A DNA stretch of 64,000 bases. Origin: Perognathus longimembris pacificus. Lineage: Eukaryota > Chordata > Mammalia > Rodentia > Heteromyidae. Location: assembly GCF_023159225.1 (NCBI RefSeq), contig NC_063176.1, positions 30,359,786 to 30,423,785 of the forward strand. The letters run 5' to 3'. Of the stretch, positions 13,401 through 27,000 are shown piece after piece (positions within the stretch are counted from its first letter, which is position 1; each line of letters opens with the position of its first letter). Under the pieces are notes generated by a model. It was given only the letters and a program-made list of their open reading frames with translations, ran no database searches and had not been told where the DNA came from. The translations under genes were made by a program, and so were the position numbers.

Positions 13401-16400
13401 TACCTACTCAGTATGTTCTTGTCGTTCCTATATGAGCATTTATCTCTCTTCCCTCACCACAAATCAGATTCTTCTGAGAAGTTTCCTGGCCCTAAACCTT
13501 TCCTACATCGAATTACCATAACAATCTCCAGCTGTTATTACTCTAAGAAGGGATACTCCTTGATATACAGCTGCCTACCAAATTCGTAAGTGTAGTTCAT
13601 TAAGGAGCTTTTTCTCTGTTCCCTCACCACAAAGCAGATTCTTTTGAGGAGTTTCCAGTACTTTAACCATACCAGGAAGTATTTAATTCACTAAGCTACT
13701 CCTATTCTTATTCTCAGGGGAGATATTTACTGACAAACAGCTCCTACCCAGTATGTTCATGTCGTTCCAAATGAGCTATTATCTCTCTTTTCTCACCATA
13801 AATCATATTCTTCTGAGGAGTTCCCAGTATATTCGCCTTTCCTCGTTTATTTACCTTAACAAGCTCCACCTGTTCTTACTCTCAAAAGGGATACTCCCTG
13901 ATATACACCTGCCTACCACCTTCATAAGTGTAGTTCATTAAGTAGCTTTTTCTCTTTTCCCTCACCACAAAGCAGATCCTTTTAAGGAGTTTCCAGTACA
14001 TTAACCATACCAGAAACTACTTAATTTACTATGCTATTAGTTTTCTTAAACTCAGTCGAGATTTTTACCTATAAACAGCTACCTACCCAGTATTTTCATG
14101 TCGTTCCTAATTGAGGTTTTATCTCTCTTCCCTCACCACAAATCAGATTCTTATGAGGAGTTCCCAGTACATTAACCTTTCCTAGATGTAATTACCTTAA
14201 CCAGCTCCAGCTGTTCTTATACTCAGAAGGGATACTCCCTGATATACAGCTGCCTACCACCTTCGTAAGTGTAGGTCCTAAAGGAGCTTTTTTCTCTTTT
14301 CCCTCACCACAATCCAGATTCTTTTAAGGAGTTTCCAGTACATTAGCCATACCGGGACGTACTTCATCTTCTAAGCTACTGCTATTCTTATTCTCAGTGG
14401 AGATATATTACTAATAAACAGCTACCTAACCAGTACGTTCATGTCGGTCCTAAATGAGCTTTTATCTCTCTTCCCTCACCACAAATCAGATTCTTCTGAG
14501 GAGTTCCCAGTACATAAACCTTTCATCGATGTAATTACCTTATCAATCTCCAGCTGTTCTTATTCTCAGAAGGAATATTCCCTAATATACTGATGCCTAC
14601 CACCTTCGTATGTGTAGGTCTTAAATGATCTTTTTTCTCTGTTCCCTCACTACGAATCAGATTGTGTTTATGAGTTTCCAGTACACTAACCATACCAGGA
14701 AGTACTTAATTTACTAAGCTAATGCTATTCTTATTCTCAGGGGAGATATTTATTGATAAACAGATACCTACCCAGTATGTTTTTGTCATTCCTAAATGAG
14801 CTTATATCTCTCTCCCCTCACCACAAATCAGATTCTTCTGAGCAGTTTCCAGTACATAAACCTTTCCTCGATCTACTTACCTTAACAAGCTCCAGCTGTT
14901 CTTATTCTCAGAAGGGATACTCCCTGATATACAGATGCCTACCACCTTCGTAAGTATAGGTCCTAAATGAGCTTTTTCTCTGTTCCCTCAGTACAAAGCA
15001 GATTCTTTTGAGGAGTTTCCAGTACATTAACCATACCAGGAAGTACTTAATTTAATAAGCTGCTGTAATTCTTATTCTCAGGGGAGATATTTACTGATAA
15101 ACAGCTACAAACCCAGTATGTTCTTGTCATTGCTAAATGAGTTATTTGCTCTCTCCCCTCACCACAAATCAGATTCTTCTGAGGAGTTTCCAGTACATAA
15201 ATCTTTCCTCGATCTAATTACCTTAACAAGCTTCAGCTGTTCTTAGTGTCAGAAGGGATACTCCCTGATATACAGCTGCCTAACACCTTTGTAAGTGTAG
15301 TTCATTAAGGAGCTTTTTCTCTGCTCCCTCACCACAAAGTAGATACATTTGAGGAGTTTCCAGTAAATTATCCGCACCAGGAAATGCTTGATTTACTAAG
15401 GTACTGCTATTCTTGTTCTCAGTGGAGATATTTACTTATACACAGCTACATACACGGTATGTTCATGTCGTCCATAATGAGCTTTTATCTCTCTTCCCTC
15501 ACCACCAATCAGATTCTTCTGAGGAGTTTACAGTACATTAACCTTTCCACGAACTACTTACCTTAACAAGCAACAGCACTTCTCAGTTTCAGTAGGGATA
15601 TTGCCTGATATACAGCTGCCTACCACGTTTGTATGTGTAGTTGGTAAATGAACTTTTATCTCTCTTCCCTCACCACAAACCAGAGTCTTCGGAGCAGTTT
15701 CCAGTACATTAACCTTTCCTCGATGTAATTACCTTAACAAGCTCCAGCTGTTCTTATTCTCAGAAGGGATACTCCCTGATATACAGCTGTCTACCACCTT
15801 GGTAAGTGTAGTTACGAAGGAGTTATATTCTCTGTTCCCTCACCACAAAGCAAATTCTTTTGAGGAGTTTCCAGTAAATTAACCGTACCAGGAAATGCTT
15901 AATTTACTAAGCTACTGTTGTTCTTATTCTCAGAAGGGTTACTCCGTGATATACAGCTGCCTACCACCTTCGTAAGTGTAGTTCCTAACTGAGCTTTTTT
16001 CTCTGTTCCCTCACCAAAATCAGATTTTGTGGAGTTTCCAGAAATTTAACCAAAACGTGAAGTTCATAATTTACTAAGCTACTGCTATTCTTATTCTCAC
16101 GGGAGATATTTACTGGTAAACAGCTACCTACCCAGTATTTTCATGTCGTTCCTAAATGATATTTTATCTCTTCCCTCACCACAAATCAGATTATTCCGAG
16201 GATTTTCCAGGATATTACCCTTTCCTCGATGTAATTACCTTAACAATCTCCAGCTGTTCTTATTCTCAGAAGGGTTACTCCGTGATATACCGCTGCCTAC
16301 CACCTTCGTGAGTGTAGTTCATTAAGGAGCTTTTTCTCTGTTCCCTCACCACAAAGCGGATTCTTTGGAGGAGTTTCCAGTACAATAACCATACCAGGAA

Positions 16401-19400
16401 GTACTTAATTTACTAATCTACTGCTTTTCTTAATCTGAGTGGGGATATTTACTGATAAACAGCTACCTACCCAGTATGTTCTTTCGTTCCTAAATGAGCT
16501 TTTATCTCTATTCCCTCACTACAAATCAGATTCTTCTGAGGAATTCCCAGTACATTAACCTTTCCTCGATGTAATTACCTAAACAAGCTCCAGCTGTTCT
16601 TATTCTCAATAGGGATATTCCCTCATATACAGTTGCCTACAACCTTCGTAAGTGGACGTCCTAAACGAGATTTTTTCTCTCTTCCCTCACCACAATCCAG
16701 ATTCTTTTGAGGAGTTTGCAGTACATTAACCATACCAGGAAGTACTTAGTTTACTAAGCTACTGATTTTCTTAATCTCAGTTGAAATAATTACTGATAAA
16801 CAGCTACATACCCAGAATGTTCATGTCATTCGTAAATGAGCTTCTTTCTCTCTTCCCTCACCCAAACCAGATTCTTCTTAGGAGTTCCCAGTACATTAAC
16901 CTTTACTAGATGTAATTACGTTAACAAGCTCCAGCTGTTCTTATTCTCAGAAGGGATACTCACTGATATACAGCTTCCTACAACCTTCGTAAATGTAGTT
17001 CATTAAGGAGCTTTTTCTCTGTTCCAGATTCTTTTGAGGAGTTTCCAGTACATACACGGTACCAGGAAGTACTTAATTTACTAAACTACTGCTTTTATTA
17101 ATCTCAGTGGTGATATTTACTGATAAAAGCTGCCTACCCAGTATGTTCATGTCGTTCCTAAATGAGCTTTTATCTCTCTTCCCTCACCACAAATCAGATT
17201 CTTCTTAGGAATTCCCAGTACATTATCCTTTCCTTTATTTATTTACTTAACAAGCTCCAGCTGTTTTTATTCTCAGAAGGGATACTCCCTGATATACAGC
17301 TGCATACCGCCTTCGTAAGTGTGGATCCTAAATGAGCTTTTTTCTCTATTCCCTCACCACTATCCAGATTCTTTTGAGGAATTTCCAGTACATTAACCAT
17401 ATCAGGAAGTACTTAATTTACTAAGCTACTGCTTTTCTTAACCTCAGTGGAGATATTTACTGATAAACAGCTACCTACCCAGTATGTTCATATCGTTCTT
17501 AAATGAGCTTTTATCACTCTTCCCTCACCACAAATCAGATTCTTCTTAGGAGTTCCCAGTACATTATCCTTTCCTTTATTTATTGACCTTAACAAGCTCC
17601 AGCTGTTTTTATTCTCAGAAGGGATACTCCCTGATATACAGCTGCCTACCACCTTCGTAAGTGTAGCTCTTAAATGAGCTTTTTTCTCTGTTCCCTCACT
17701 AAAAAGCAGATTCATTTGAGGCGTTTCCAGTACATTAACCATACCAGGAAGTACTTGATTTACTAAGATACTGCTATTCTTATTCTCAGGGGAGATACTT
17801 ACTGATAAATAGATACCTACCCAGTATATTATTGTCATTCCTTAATGAGCATTTTTCTCTCTCGCCTCACCACAAATCAGTTTCTTCTCAGGAGTTTCCC
17901 GTATGTAAACCTTTGCTCGGTCAAATTTCATTAACAAGCTCCAGCCATTCTTATTCTCAGAAGGGATACTCCCTGATATACAGCTGCCTACCACCTTGTT
18001 AAGTGTCTTTCTTAAATGAGCTTTTTTCTCTGTTCCCTCACCACAATCCAGATTCTTTTGAGGGTTTGCCAGTACGTTAACCATACCAGGAAGTACTTAA
18101 TTTACTAAGATAGTGCTTTTCTTAATCTCAGTGAAGATAGTTACTGATATACTGCTACCTACTCACTATGTTCATGTCGTTGCTAAAAGAGTTTTTTATC
18201 TCTCTTCCCTCACCACAAATCAGATTCTTGTGAGGATTACCCAGTACATTATCCTTTCCTCGATGTAATTACCTTAACAAGCTACAGCTGTTCTTATTCT
18301 CAGAAGAGATACTCCCTGATATAAAGCTGCCTACAACCTTCGTAAGTGTTGGTCCTAAATGAGCTTTTTTTTCTGTTCCCTCACCACATTCCAGATTCTT
18401 TTGATTAGTTTCCAGTTTATTAACCATACTAGGAAGTACTTAGTTTACTCAGCTACTGCTTTTCTTAAACTCAGTGGAGATATTTACTGATAAACAGCTA
18501 CCTACCCAGTATGTTCATGTCGTTCATAAATGAGCTATTATGTCTCTTACCTTACCAAAAATCAGATTCTTCTGAGGAGTACCCAGTACAATAACCTTTC
18601 CACGATTTAAATACCCTAAGAAGCTCTAGCTGTTCTTATTCTCAGAAGGTTTACTCGGTGATATACACCTGCCAACCACCCTCGTAAGTGTAATTCCTAA
18701 ATGAGCTTTTTTCTCTGTTCCCTCCTCACAATCCAGTTTGTTTTGAGGAGATTCCAGTACATTAACCATACGAGGAAGTACTTAATTTACTAAGCTACTG
18801 CTTTTCTTAATCTCAGTGGAGATATTTACTGATCAACAGCTACGTGCCCAGAATGTTCATGTCGTTCCTAAATAAGCTTTTATCTCTCTTCCCTCACCAC
18901 AAATCAGATTCTTCTGAGGATTTCCCAGGACATTAACCTTTCCTCGATGTAATTTCCTAAACAAGCTCCAGGAGTTCTTATTCTCAGAGGGGATACTCCC
19001 TGATATACAGCTGCCTACCACCTTCGTAAGTGAAGCTCCTAAATGTGATTTTTTCTCTGTTTCCTCACTAAAAGGATTTTTTTGAGGAGTTTCCAGTACA
19101 TTAACCATACCAGGAAGTACTTAATTTACTAAGCTACTGCTATTCTTATTCTCAGGGGAGATATTAAATGATAAACAGCTACCTACCCAGTATGTTCTTG
19201 TCATACTTTAATGACCATTTATCTCTCTCCCCTCACCACAAATCAGATTCTTCTGAAGAGTTTCCCGTACATAAACCCTTCCCCGATCTAATTACCTTTA
19301 CAAGCTCCAGCTGTTCTTATTCTCAGAAGGTATACTCCCTGTTATACAGTTGCTTACCACCTTTGTTGGTGTAGTTCGTAATGAGCTTTTTTCTTTGTTC

Positions 19401-20096
19401 CCTCACCACAGTCCAGATTCTTTTGAGGAGTTTCCAGTATATTAACCATACCAGGAAGTAATTAATTTACTAAGCTACTGGTATTTTATTCTCAGGGGAG
19501 ATATATTACCTTATAAACAACTACCTACCCAGTATGTTCTTGTCATTCTTAAATGAGCTTTTATCTCTCTTCCCTCACCACAAATGAGATTCTTCTGAGG
19601 AGTTTCCAGTATATAAACTTTCCTCGATGTAATTACCTTAACAAGCTCCAGGTTTTCTTATTCTCAGAAGGGATACTCCCTGATATACAGCTGCCCACCA
19701 CCTTCGTAAGTGTACTTCCTAAATGAGCTTTTTTCTCTGCTCCCTCACCACAATCCAGATTCTTTTGAGGAGTTTCCAGTACATACACCATACCAGGAAG
19801 TACTTAATTTACTAAGCTACTGGTTTTCTTAATCTCAGTGGAGATATTTACTGATAAACAGCTAACTATCCAGTATTTTCATGTCGTCCTTAAATGAGTT
19901 ATTATCTCTCTTCCCTCACCACAAATCAATTTCTTCTGAGGAGTTACCAGTACATTAACCTTTCCTCGCTGTCATTACCATAACAAGCTCCAGTTGTACT
20001 TTTTCTCAGAAGGGATATTCCCTGATGTACAGTTGCCTACCACATTCGTAAGTGTAGTTCCTAAATGAGCTTTTTTATCTGTTCCCTCACCACAAT
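10450..20096 (+). repeat. A/B satellite array, forward orientation, distal block
   Basis: Continues the same strand and dimer order after the SINE. Monomers are individually diverged, with many single-base differences and indels, and the clear 12/14-mer order of the proximal block is gone. Occasional breaks in strict A/B alternation occur, for example around 15.5-15.9 kb. The last monomer is a B that stops at about 'ccctcaccacaatccag' (20080-20096), where L1 sequence begins. Confidence 0.95.
15540..15650 (+). repeat. Single A2-type monomer within the forward array
   Basis: This monomer carries 'ccacgaactacttaccttaa', 'aagcaacagc' and 'gggatattgcctgatata'. These are the complements of the marks of the A2 class that is common only in the reverse-oriented array right of 24 kb ('aaggtaagtagttcgtgg', 'aggcaatatccc'). 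It is the clearest A2 member I found in the forward arm; the monomer near 10980 has a partial match. Confidence 0.7.
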
Positions 20097-23000
20097 CCAG
20101 CACATGGAACATTCTCCAAAATAGATCACAACTTAGGGCACAAAGAAAATCTGTACTGGGCTGGGGATATGGCCTAGTGGCAAGAGTGCCTGCCTCGGAT
20201 TCACGAGGCCCTAAGTTCGATTCCCCAGCACCACATATACAGAAACGGCCCAAAGCAGCGCTGTAGCTCAAGTGGCTGAGTGCTAGCCTTGAGCGGGAAG
20301 AAGCCAGGGACAGAGCTCAGGCCCTGAGTCCAAGGCCCAGGACTGGCAAAAAAAAGAAAAAGAAAAAAAAAAAGAAAATCTGTACAAATTCAGAAGAATC
20401 AAAACCATTCCCTGCATTCTCAAAGACCACAACGGAATAAAATTAGAGCTCAACTCAACCATCCACCACAGAAATTGCTACAATTCATGGAGACTAAACA
20501 ACACACTGCTGAACCATCAGAGGGTCATTGAAGAAATTAAAACGGAAATTCAAATGTTTATGGAATTCAACCAAGTTGAGGACACAAAGTACCAGCTCCT
20601 TTGGTACACAGCAAAGGCAGTACTCAGAGGAAAGTTTATATCTCTGAGTGCATACATCAACAAACTGGAGAAACAGCAACTCAATAATTTAAGGAAGCAC
20701 CTTAATTTCCTTGAGAAAGAACAACAAGCCAAACCCCAAGTCAATAGATGGAAGCAAATAACTAAAATCAAATCAGAAATAAATCAAATAGAGATGAAAA
20801 AAGTCATCGAAAGAATCAACAAAACAAAGAGTTGGTTCTTTGAAAAAATCAACAGGATAGACAGACCCCTGGCAAACCTGACCAAAAAAAAAAGGTAGCA
20901 CACTCAAATAAACAAGATAAGAGATAAAACAGGTAACATCACCACAGAAATAACCGAAATTCAGAAAATAATAAGGGACTATTTTGCAAACCTTTATGCC
21001 AACAAATTCGAGAACTTGGGAGAAATGGATGATTTCCTAGAAAAAATTGATACCCCCAAACTCAAACATGAAGCTTTAAACCTTCTAAACTGACCCATAT
21101 CCAGTATTGAAATAGAAATGGCAGTAAATGATCTCCCATCCAAGAAAAGCCCAGGTCCAGACGGATTCACTGCAGAATTCTACAAGGCCTTCAAAACAGA
21201 ACTCACTCCAATACTTCTCAAACTCTTCAATGAAATTGAAAGAGAACGTTCACTACCAGACTCATTTTATGAATCCAGTATAACCCTCATCCCAAAACCA
21301 GGCAGAGACTCATCACGGAAAGAGGACTACAGACCAATCTCCCTGATGAACATAGATGCAAAAATTTTCAACAAAATTCTGGCCAATCGACTTCAACAGG
21401 TCATCAAAAAAATCATACACCACGATCAAACTGGATTCATCCCAGGGATGCAAAGTTGGTTTAATATACGCAAGTCAATTAACGTAATCCACCACATCAA
21501 CCGGAGCAAGGTAAAGAACCACATGGTTTTATCTCTGGATGCAGAAAAAGCGTTCGATAAAATCCAGCACCCATTTATGCTAAAAGCCCTGGAAAAACTG
21601 GGATTCCAGGGAACATTCCTGAATATAATCAAGGCAGTTTATGACAAACCAACAGCAAGCATAACTCTAAATGGTGAAAAACTAAAGCCATTCCCTTTAA
21701 AATCAGGAACAAGGCAGGGATGTCCACTCTCTCCCCTGCTCTTCAACATAGTACTAGAATTCCTAGCCACAGCAATCAGGCAAGAAGAAAATATAAAGGG
21801 GATCCAAGCAGGTAAAGATGAAGTTAAACTCTCTCTCTTCACAGATGACATGATCCTATACCTAAAGAATCCCATAGACTCTACCCCCAAGCTACTAGAG
21901 CTGATCCAAAACTTTGGCAAAGTTGCAGGATATAAAATAAACCTTGAAAAATCAATGGCCTTTCTGTATGCTAACGACCCGAAGACCGAGGCTGATATCA
22001 GGAAAGCAACCCCCTTTGCAATAGCCTCCAAAAACATAAAATACCTAGGTATAACCTTAACCAAAGAAGTGAACGACCTCTTTGAGGAGAACTTTAAAAC
22101 CTTGAAAAACGAAATTAAGTCAGAACTAAGGAAATGGAAAAACCTCAAATGATCCTGGATTGGGAGGATTAATATAATCAAAATGGCAATATTGCCAAAG
22201 GCTATCTACAAATTCAATGCAATACCCATTAATATCCCAACACCATTTTTTGATGAAATACAGGAAGCAATCCAGAAATTCATATGGAACAATAAAAGAT
22301 CTAGAATAGCAAAAACAATCCTAAGCAGAAAGAACAGTGCTGGAGGAATTACAATACCCAACTTCAAGCTGTATTATAAATCTATAGTAATAAAAACAGC
22401 TTGGTATTGGCACCGGAACAGGTCTGAAGACCAATGGAACAGAATTGAAGACGCGGGAATAAACCCACAGAACTACGCCTACTTAATCTTTGATAAAGGG
22501 GCTAAGACAATAGTTTGGAAGAAAGATAGCCTCTTTAACAAATTGTGCTGGAAAAACTGGCTCAACATATGCAACCAACTAAAACTAGATCCTTATATAT
22601 CACCCTGCACCAAAATCAATTCCAAATGGATTAAAGACCTTGAAATCAAAACAGACACCCTGAAAACACTAAAGGAAGAAGTAAGAGAAACACTTGGGCT
22701 CCTTGGCGCAGGACGGAAGTTCCTGAACAAAGACCCAGAAAGGCTACAAATGAAAGAAAGGTTGGACAAATGGGACTGCATCAAACTGCAGAGCTTCTGC
22801 ACGGCAAAGAACATAGCTTGCAAGATAAACAGAAAGCCCACAGACTGGGAGATCTTTACCGGCCATTCAACGGACAAAGGCCTCATATCTAAAATATATG
22901 CAGAACTAAAAAAATTACTTTCCTCCAAAACAAAACCTCAAAGAACTAATAGCCCACTCATCAAGTGGGCTAAAGACCTACAAAGAGACTTCTCTGATGA

Positions 23001-23573
23001 GGAAATGAGAATGGCCAAGAGACATATGAAAAAGTGCTCTCCATCACTGGCCATAAAGGAAATGCAAATCAAAACAACATTGAGATTCCATCTCACCCCA
23101 GTAAGAATGTCATATATCAAGAAAACTAACAATAACAGTTTTTGGAGGGGATGTGGCCAAAAGGGAACCCTAATTCATTGTTGGTGGGAATGTAAACAGG
23201 TTCAGCCACTCTGGCAAGCAGTATGGAGATTCCTCAGAAGGCTAAATGTAGAACTCCCCTATGACCCAGCACCCGACTTTTGGGTATTTATCCAAAAAAC
23301 TACAAACAAATTCAAAGTAAAGCCACCAGCACAACAATGTTCATTGCAGCGCAATTTGTCATAGCGAGAATCTGGAACCAACCCAGATGCCCCTCTGTAG
23401 ACGAATGGATCAGGAAAATGTGGTACATATACACAATGGAATTTTATGCCTCTATCAGAAAGAATGACATTACCCCATTTGTAAGGAAATGGAAGGACTT
23501 GGAAAAAATTATACTAAGTGAAGTGAGCCAGACCAAGAAACATGGACTCTATGGTCTCCCTTATTGGGACTAA
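20097..23573 (+). pseudogene. L1 ORF2 (endonuclease C-term, RT, C-terminal domain), degraded
   Basis: Encodes remnants of the L1 ORF2 protein, which nicks target DNA and reverse-transcribes the element's RNA. The first residues are the end of the endonuclease (SKIDH-like). The RT core is well kept at 21118-22152, with [33 protein letters not shown] and the active-site box. That box reads FTDD (21838-21849) where the family normally has F/Y-A-D-D. Breaks: the SINE insertion at 20157; a TAG at about 20897 where the second L1 copy has CAG; TGA at 21091-21093; TGA at 22150-22152 just before an intact 'SWIGRIN' motif; and a frame change near 23340. The C-terminus continues to 23573. Not functional. 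Confidence 0.92.
20157..20370 (+). mobile_element. Composite ID-type SINE nested in the L1, with 15-bp TSD
   Basis: The left half is a tRNA-like ID head with an A-box region 'tggcctagtggcaagag' and B-box 'gttcgattcc'. The right half has 'agctcaagtggctgagtg', 'gaagccagggacag' and 'cccaggactggc', followed by an A-rich tail. Direct repeats AAAGAAAATCTGTAC at 20142-20156 and 20371-20385 flank it exactly, so it inserted into the L1 after the L1 was in place. This head-plus-right-half layout is the basis for suggesting a geomyoid rodent. Confidence 0.95.
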
Positions 23574-24088
23574 TTACCACATGTTTAGGCAAGTAACAAC
23601 AGAGGATCACAAGAGCCCAATAGCTATTCTCTTATGATCCCATAAGATGTTGCTAAGTGACATGAACTCCATTTTATGAAAATGAATGTTATATCAGAGT
23701 TGAAACTACTTTCAACATCACATGTGTATCTGTAGTTTCTACTATTGATGATGTTCGTGTATCACCTTCTTGTGATTATATCTACACTATCTCTGTAATC
23801 TTCTCTGAGTGTATGGGAAACAGTGTGTGCTGGTATTAAACTTAGGAAATTCAAAGGGAATACCAAAATTGAGAGTCAAAGGGTAAAATACGAGAAAAAA
23901 ACAACAAAAGCAATACTTGCAAAACTGTTTGGAGTAAGTGAACTGAACACCTCAGGGGGGTACAGGGAGAGGGGGGAAGGGGGTATGAGGATCAAGGTTA
24001 ACAAACAGTACAAGAAATGTAACCAATGCCTAACGTGTGAAACTGTAACCTATCTGTACATCAGTTTTATAATAAAAACTAAAAAAAA
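23574..24088 (+). other. L1 3' UTR with G-rich polypurine tract and poly(A) signal
   Basis: Non-coding tail of the first L1. G-runs at about 23955-23990 could form a G-quadruplex, a known recurring property of L1 3' UTRs. AATAAA lies at 24071-24076, just before the A tail. The segment from about 23860 to the end is the source type for the twin-primed fragment at 28500-28742. Confidence 0.85.
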
Positions 24089-27000
24089 GAATAGCAGTAG
24101 CTTAGTAAATTAAGTACTTCCTGGTATGGTTATTGTACTGGATACTCCTCAAAAGAATCTGCTTTGTGGTGAGGGAATAGAGTAAAAAGTTCACATATGA
24201 ACTACACTTACGAAGCTAGTAGGCAGCTGTATATCAGGTAGAATCCCTTCTTGAATAAGAAGAGATGGAGCTTGTTAAGGTAATTACATCGAGGAAAGGT
24301 TAATGTACTGGAAACTCCTCAGAAGAATCTTATTTCTGGTGAGGGAGGAGAGATAAAAGCTGATTTAGGAACAATATGAACGTACTGGATAGGTAGCTGT
24401 TTATCAGTAAATATCTCCACTGAGAATAAGAATAGCAGTAGCTTAACAAAATAAGTAGTTCATGGTATGGTTATTGTACTGGAGAATCCTCAAAAGAATC
24501 TGCTTTGTGCTGAGGGAACAGAGAATAAAGCTCATTTAGGACCTACACTTTCGAAGGTGGTAGGCAGCTGTATATCAGGGAGCATCTCTTCTGAGAATAA
24601 GAACAGCTGGAGCATCTTAAGGTAATTAAATCGAGGAAAGGTTAATGTACTGGAAAATCCTCAGAAGACTCTGATTTGTGGTGAGGGAAGAGAGATAAAA
24701 GCACATTTAGGAACTACACGTACGAACGGGGTAGGCAGCTGTATATCAGGCAAATTCCTTTCTGATAATAAGAACAGCTGGTGCTTGTTAAGGTAAGTAG
24801 TTCGTGGAAAGGTTAATGTACTGGAAACTCCTGACAAGAATCTCCTTTGTGGTGAGAGAACAGAGAAAAAAGCTCATTTATTAACTACACTTACAAGGTG
24901 GTAGGCAGCTGTGTATCAGGGAGTGTCTCTTCCTAGAAAAAGAACAGCTGGAGCTTGTTAAGGTAATTAGATCGAGGAACGGTTAATGTACTGGAAACTC
25001 CTCAAATAATCTGCATTTATGGTGAGGGAACAGAGAAAATACCTTATTTAGGAACTACACTTACAATGGTGTTGGGCAGCTGTATATCAGGCAAAATCCC
25101 TTCTGATAATAAGAATTGTAGTAGCTTAGTAAATTAAGTACTTCTTGGTGTGGTTAATGTACTGGAAACTCCTCATAAGAATCTGGATAGCTCATTTAAA
25201 AACTACACTTAGGAAGGTTTTAGGCAGCTGTATATCAGGGAGTATGCCATCTGAGAATAAGAACAGCTGTAGCTTGTAAAGGTAATTAGATCGAGGACAG
25301 GTTAATGTACTGGAAACTCCTCACAAAAATCCGATTTTGCTGAGGGAACAGAGAAAAAAGCTCATTTATGAACTACACGTACGAAGGTGGTAGGCAGCTG
25401 TATATCAGGGAGTATCCCTTCTGAGAATAAGAACCGCTGGAGTTTGTTATGGTCATTACATCGAGGAAAGGTTAATGTACTGGAAACTCCTCAGAAGAAT
25501 CTGATTTCTGGTGAGGGAAAAGAGAAAAAAGCTCATTTAGGATGGAAATGAATATATTTGGTAGGTAGCTGTTTACCAGTAAATATCTCCCCTGATAATA
25601 AGAATAGTAGTACCTTACTAAATGATATACTTCCTGGTATGGTTATTGTACTGGAAACTCCTCAGAAGACTCTGATTCGTGGTGAGGGAAGAGAGATAAA
25701 AGCTCAATTAGGACCGAAATGAATATACTGGATAGGTAGCTGTTTACCAGTAAATATCTCACCTTAGAATATGAATAGCAGTAGTTTAGTAAATTAAGAA
25801 CTTCCTGGTATGCGTAATGTACTGGAAATTCCTCAAAAGATTCTGCTTTTTATTGAGGGAGAAGAGATAAATGCTCATTTAGGAACTACACTTACGAAGG
25901 TGGTATGCTGCTGTTTATCAGGCAATATCCCTTCTGATTATAAGAACAGCTGCGGCTTGTTAAGTTAAGTAGTTCGTGGAAAGGTTAATGTACTGGAAAC
26001 TCCTCACAAGAATCTGCTTTGTGGTGAGGGAACAGAGAAAAAAACTCATTTAGGACCTACACTTACGAAGGTGGTAAGCAACTGTATAACAGGGAGTATC
26101 CCTTCTGAGAATAAGAACAGCAGGAACCTGTTATGGTGATTAGATCGAGGAGATGTTCATATACTTGAAACTCCTTAGAAGACTCTGATTTGTGGTGAGG
26201 GAAGAGAGATAAAAGCTCATTTAGGAACTACACAAACAAACGGGGTAGGCAACAGCATATCAGGCAATATACCTTCTGATAATAAGAAGAGCTGTTGCAT
26301 GTTAAGTTAAGTATTTCGTGGAAAGGTTAATGTACTGGAAACTCCTAACAAGAATCTGCTTTGTGGTGAGGGAACAGAGAAAAAAGCTCATTTAGGAACT
26401 ACACTTACAATGGTGGTAGGCAGCTGTATATCAGGGAGTATCCTTTCTGAGAATAAGAACATCTGGAGTTTGTTAAGGTAATTACATCGAGGATAAGTTA
26501 ATGTACTGGAAACTCCTCAGAAGAATCTGATTTGTGGTGAGGGAAGAGAGATAAAAGCTCATTTAGGAACAACATGCACATATTGGGTAGGTAGCCGTTT
26601 AGCAGTAAATATCTCCCCTGAGAATAAGAATAGCAGTAGCTTACTAAATTAAGTACCTCCTGGTATGGTAAGTGTACTGGTAACTCCTCTAAAGGATCTG
26701 CTTTGTGGTGAGGGAACAGATAAAAAAGCTCATTTATTAACTACACTTACGAAGGTGGTAGGCAGCTGTATATCAGGGGGTATCCCCTCTGAGAATAAGA
26801 ACAGCTGGTGCTTGTTAAAATAATTAGATCTAGGAAAGGTTAATGTACTGGAAACTCCTCCAAAGAATCTGATTTGTGGTAAGTGACGAGAAATAAAACC
26901 TCATTTAGGAATGACATGAACATACTGGGCAGGTAGCTGTTTATCAGTAAATATCTTCCCTGAGAATTAGAATAGCAGTAGCTTAGAAAATTAAATAGTG

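Larger units (their letters stand above)
20097..24088 (+). mobile_element. 5'-truncated LINE-1, ORF2 to poly(A), at a satellite strand switch
   Basis: The left edge falls inside the endonuclease domain of ORF2: 'cacatggaacattctcc' matches 36847-36863 of the second L1. The element runs through reverse transcriptase, the C-terminal region, a 3' UTR with a G-rich tract, an AATAAA signal at 24071-24076 and a short A tail to about 24088. A SINE sits inside it at 20157-20370. Satellite on the left is forward and on the right is reverse, so no target-site duplication can be matched across the element. At the left junction satellite '...tccag' and L1 '...gcagcacatgg' share CAG. Confidence 0.93.

Noticed and set aside
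5296..19374. Many 60-116 residue open frames in the forward satellite
   Set aside because: They are out of step with each other, begin and end at random monomers, and reflect monomer sequence. No domain or codon constraint is visible, so none is annotated as a gene.
20157..20230. Functional tRNA gene
   Set aside because: A- and B-box-like words are present, but they belong to the ID-type head of a SINE with an A tail and target-site duplication.
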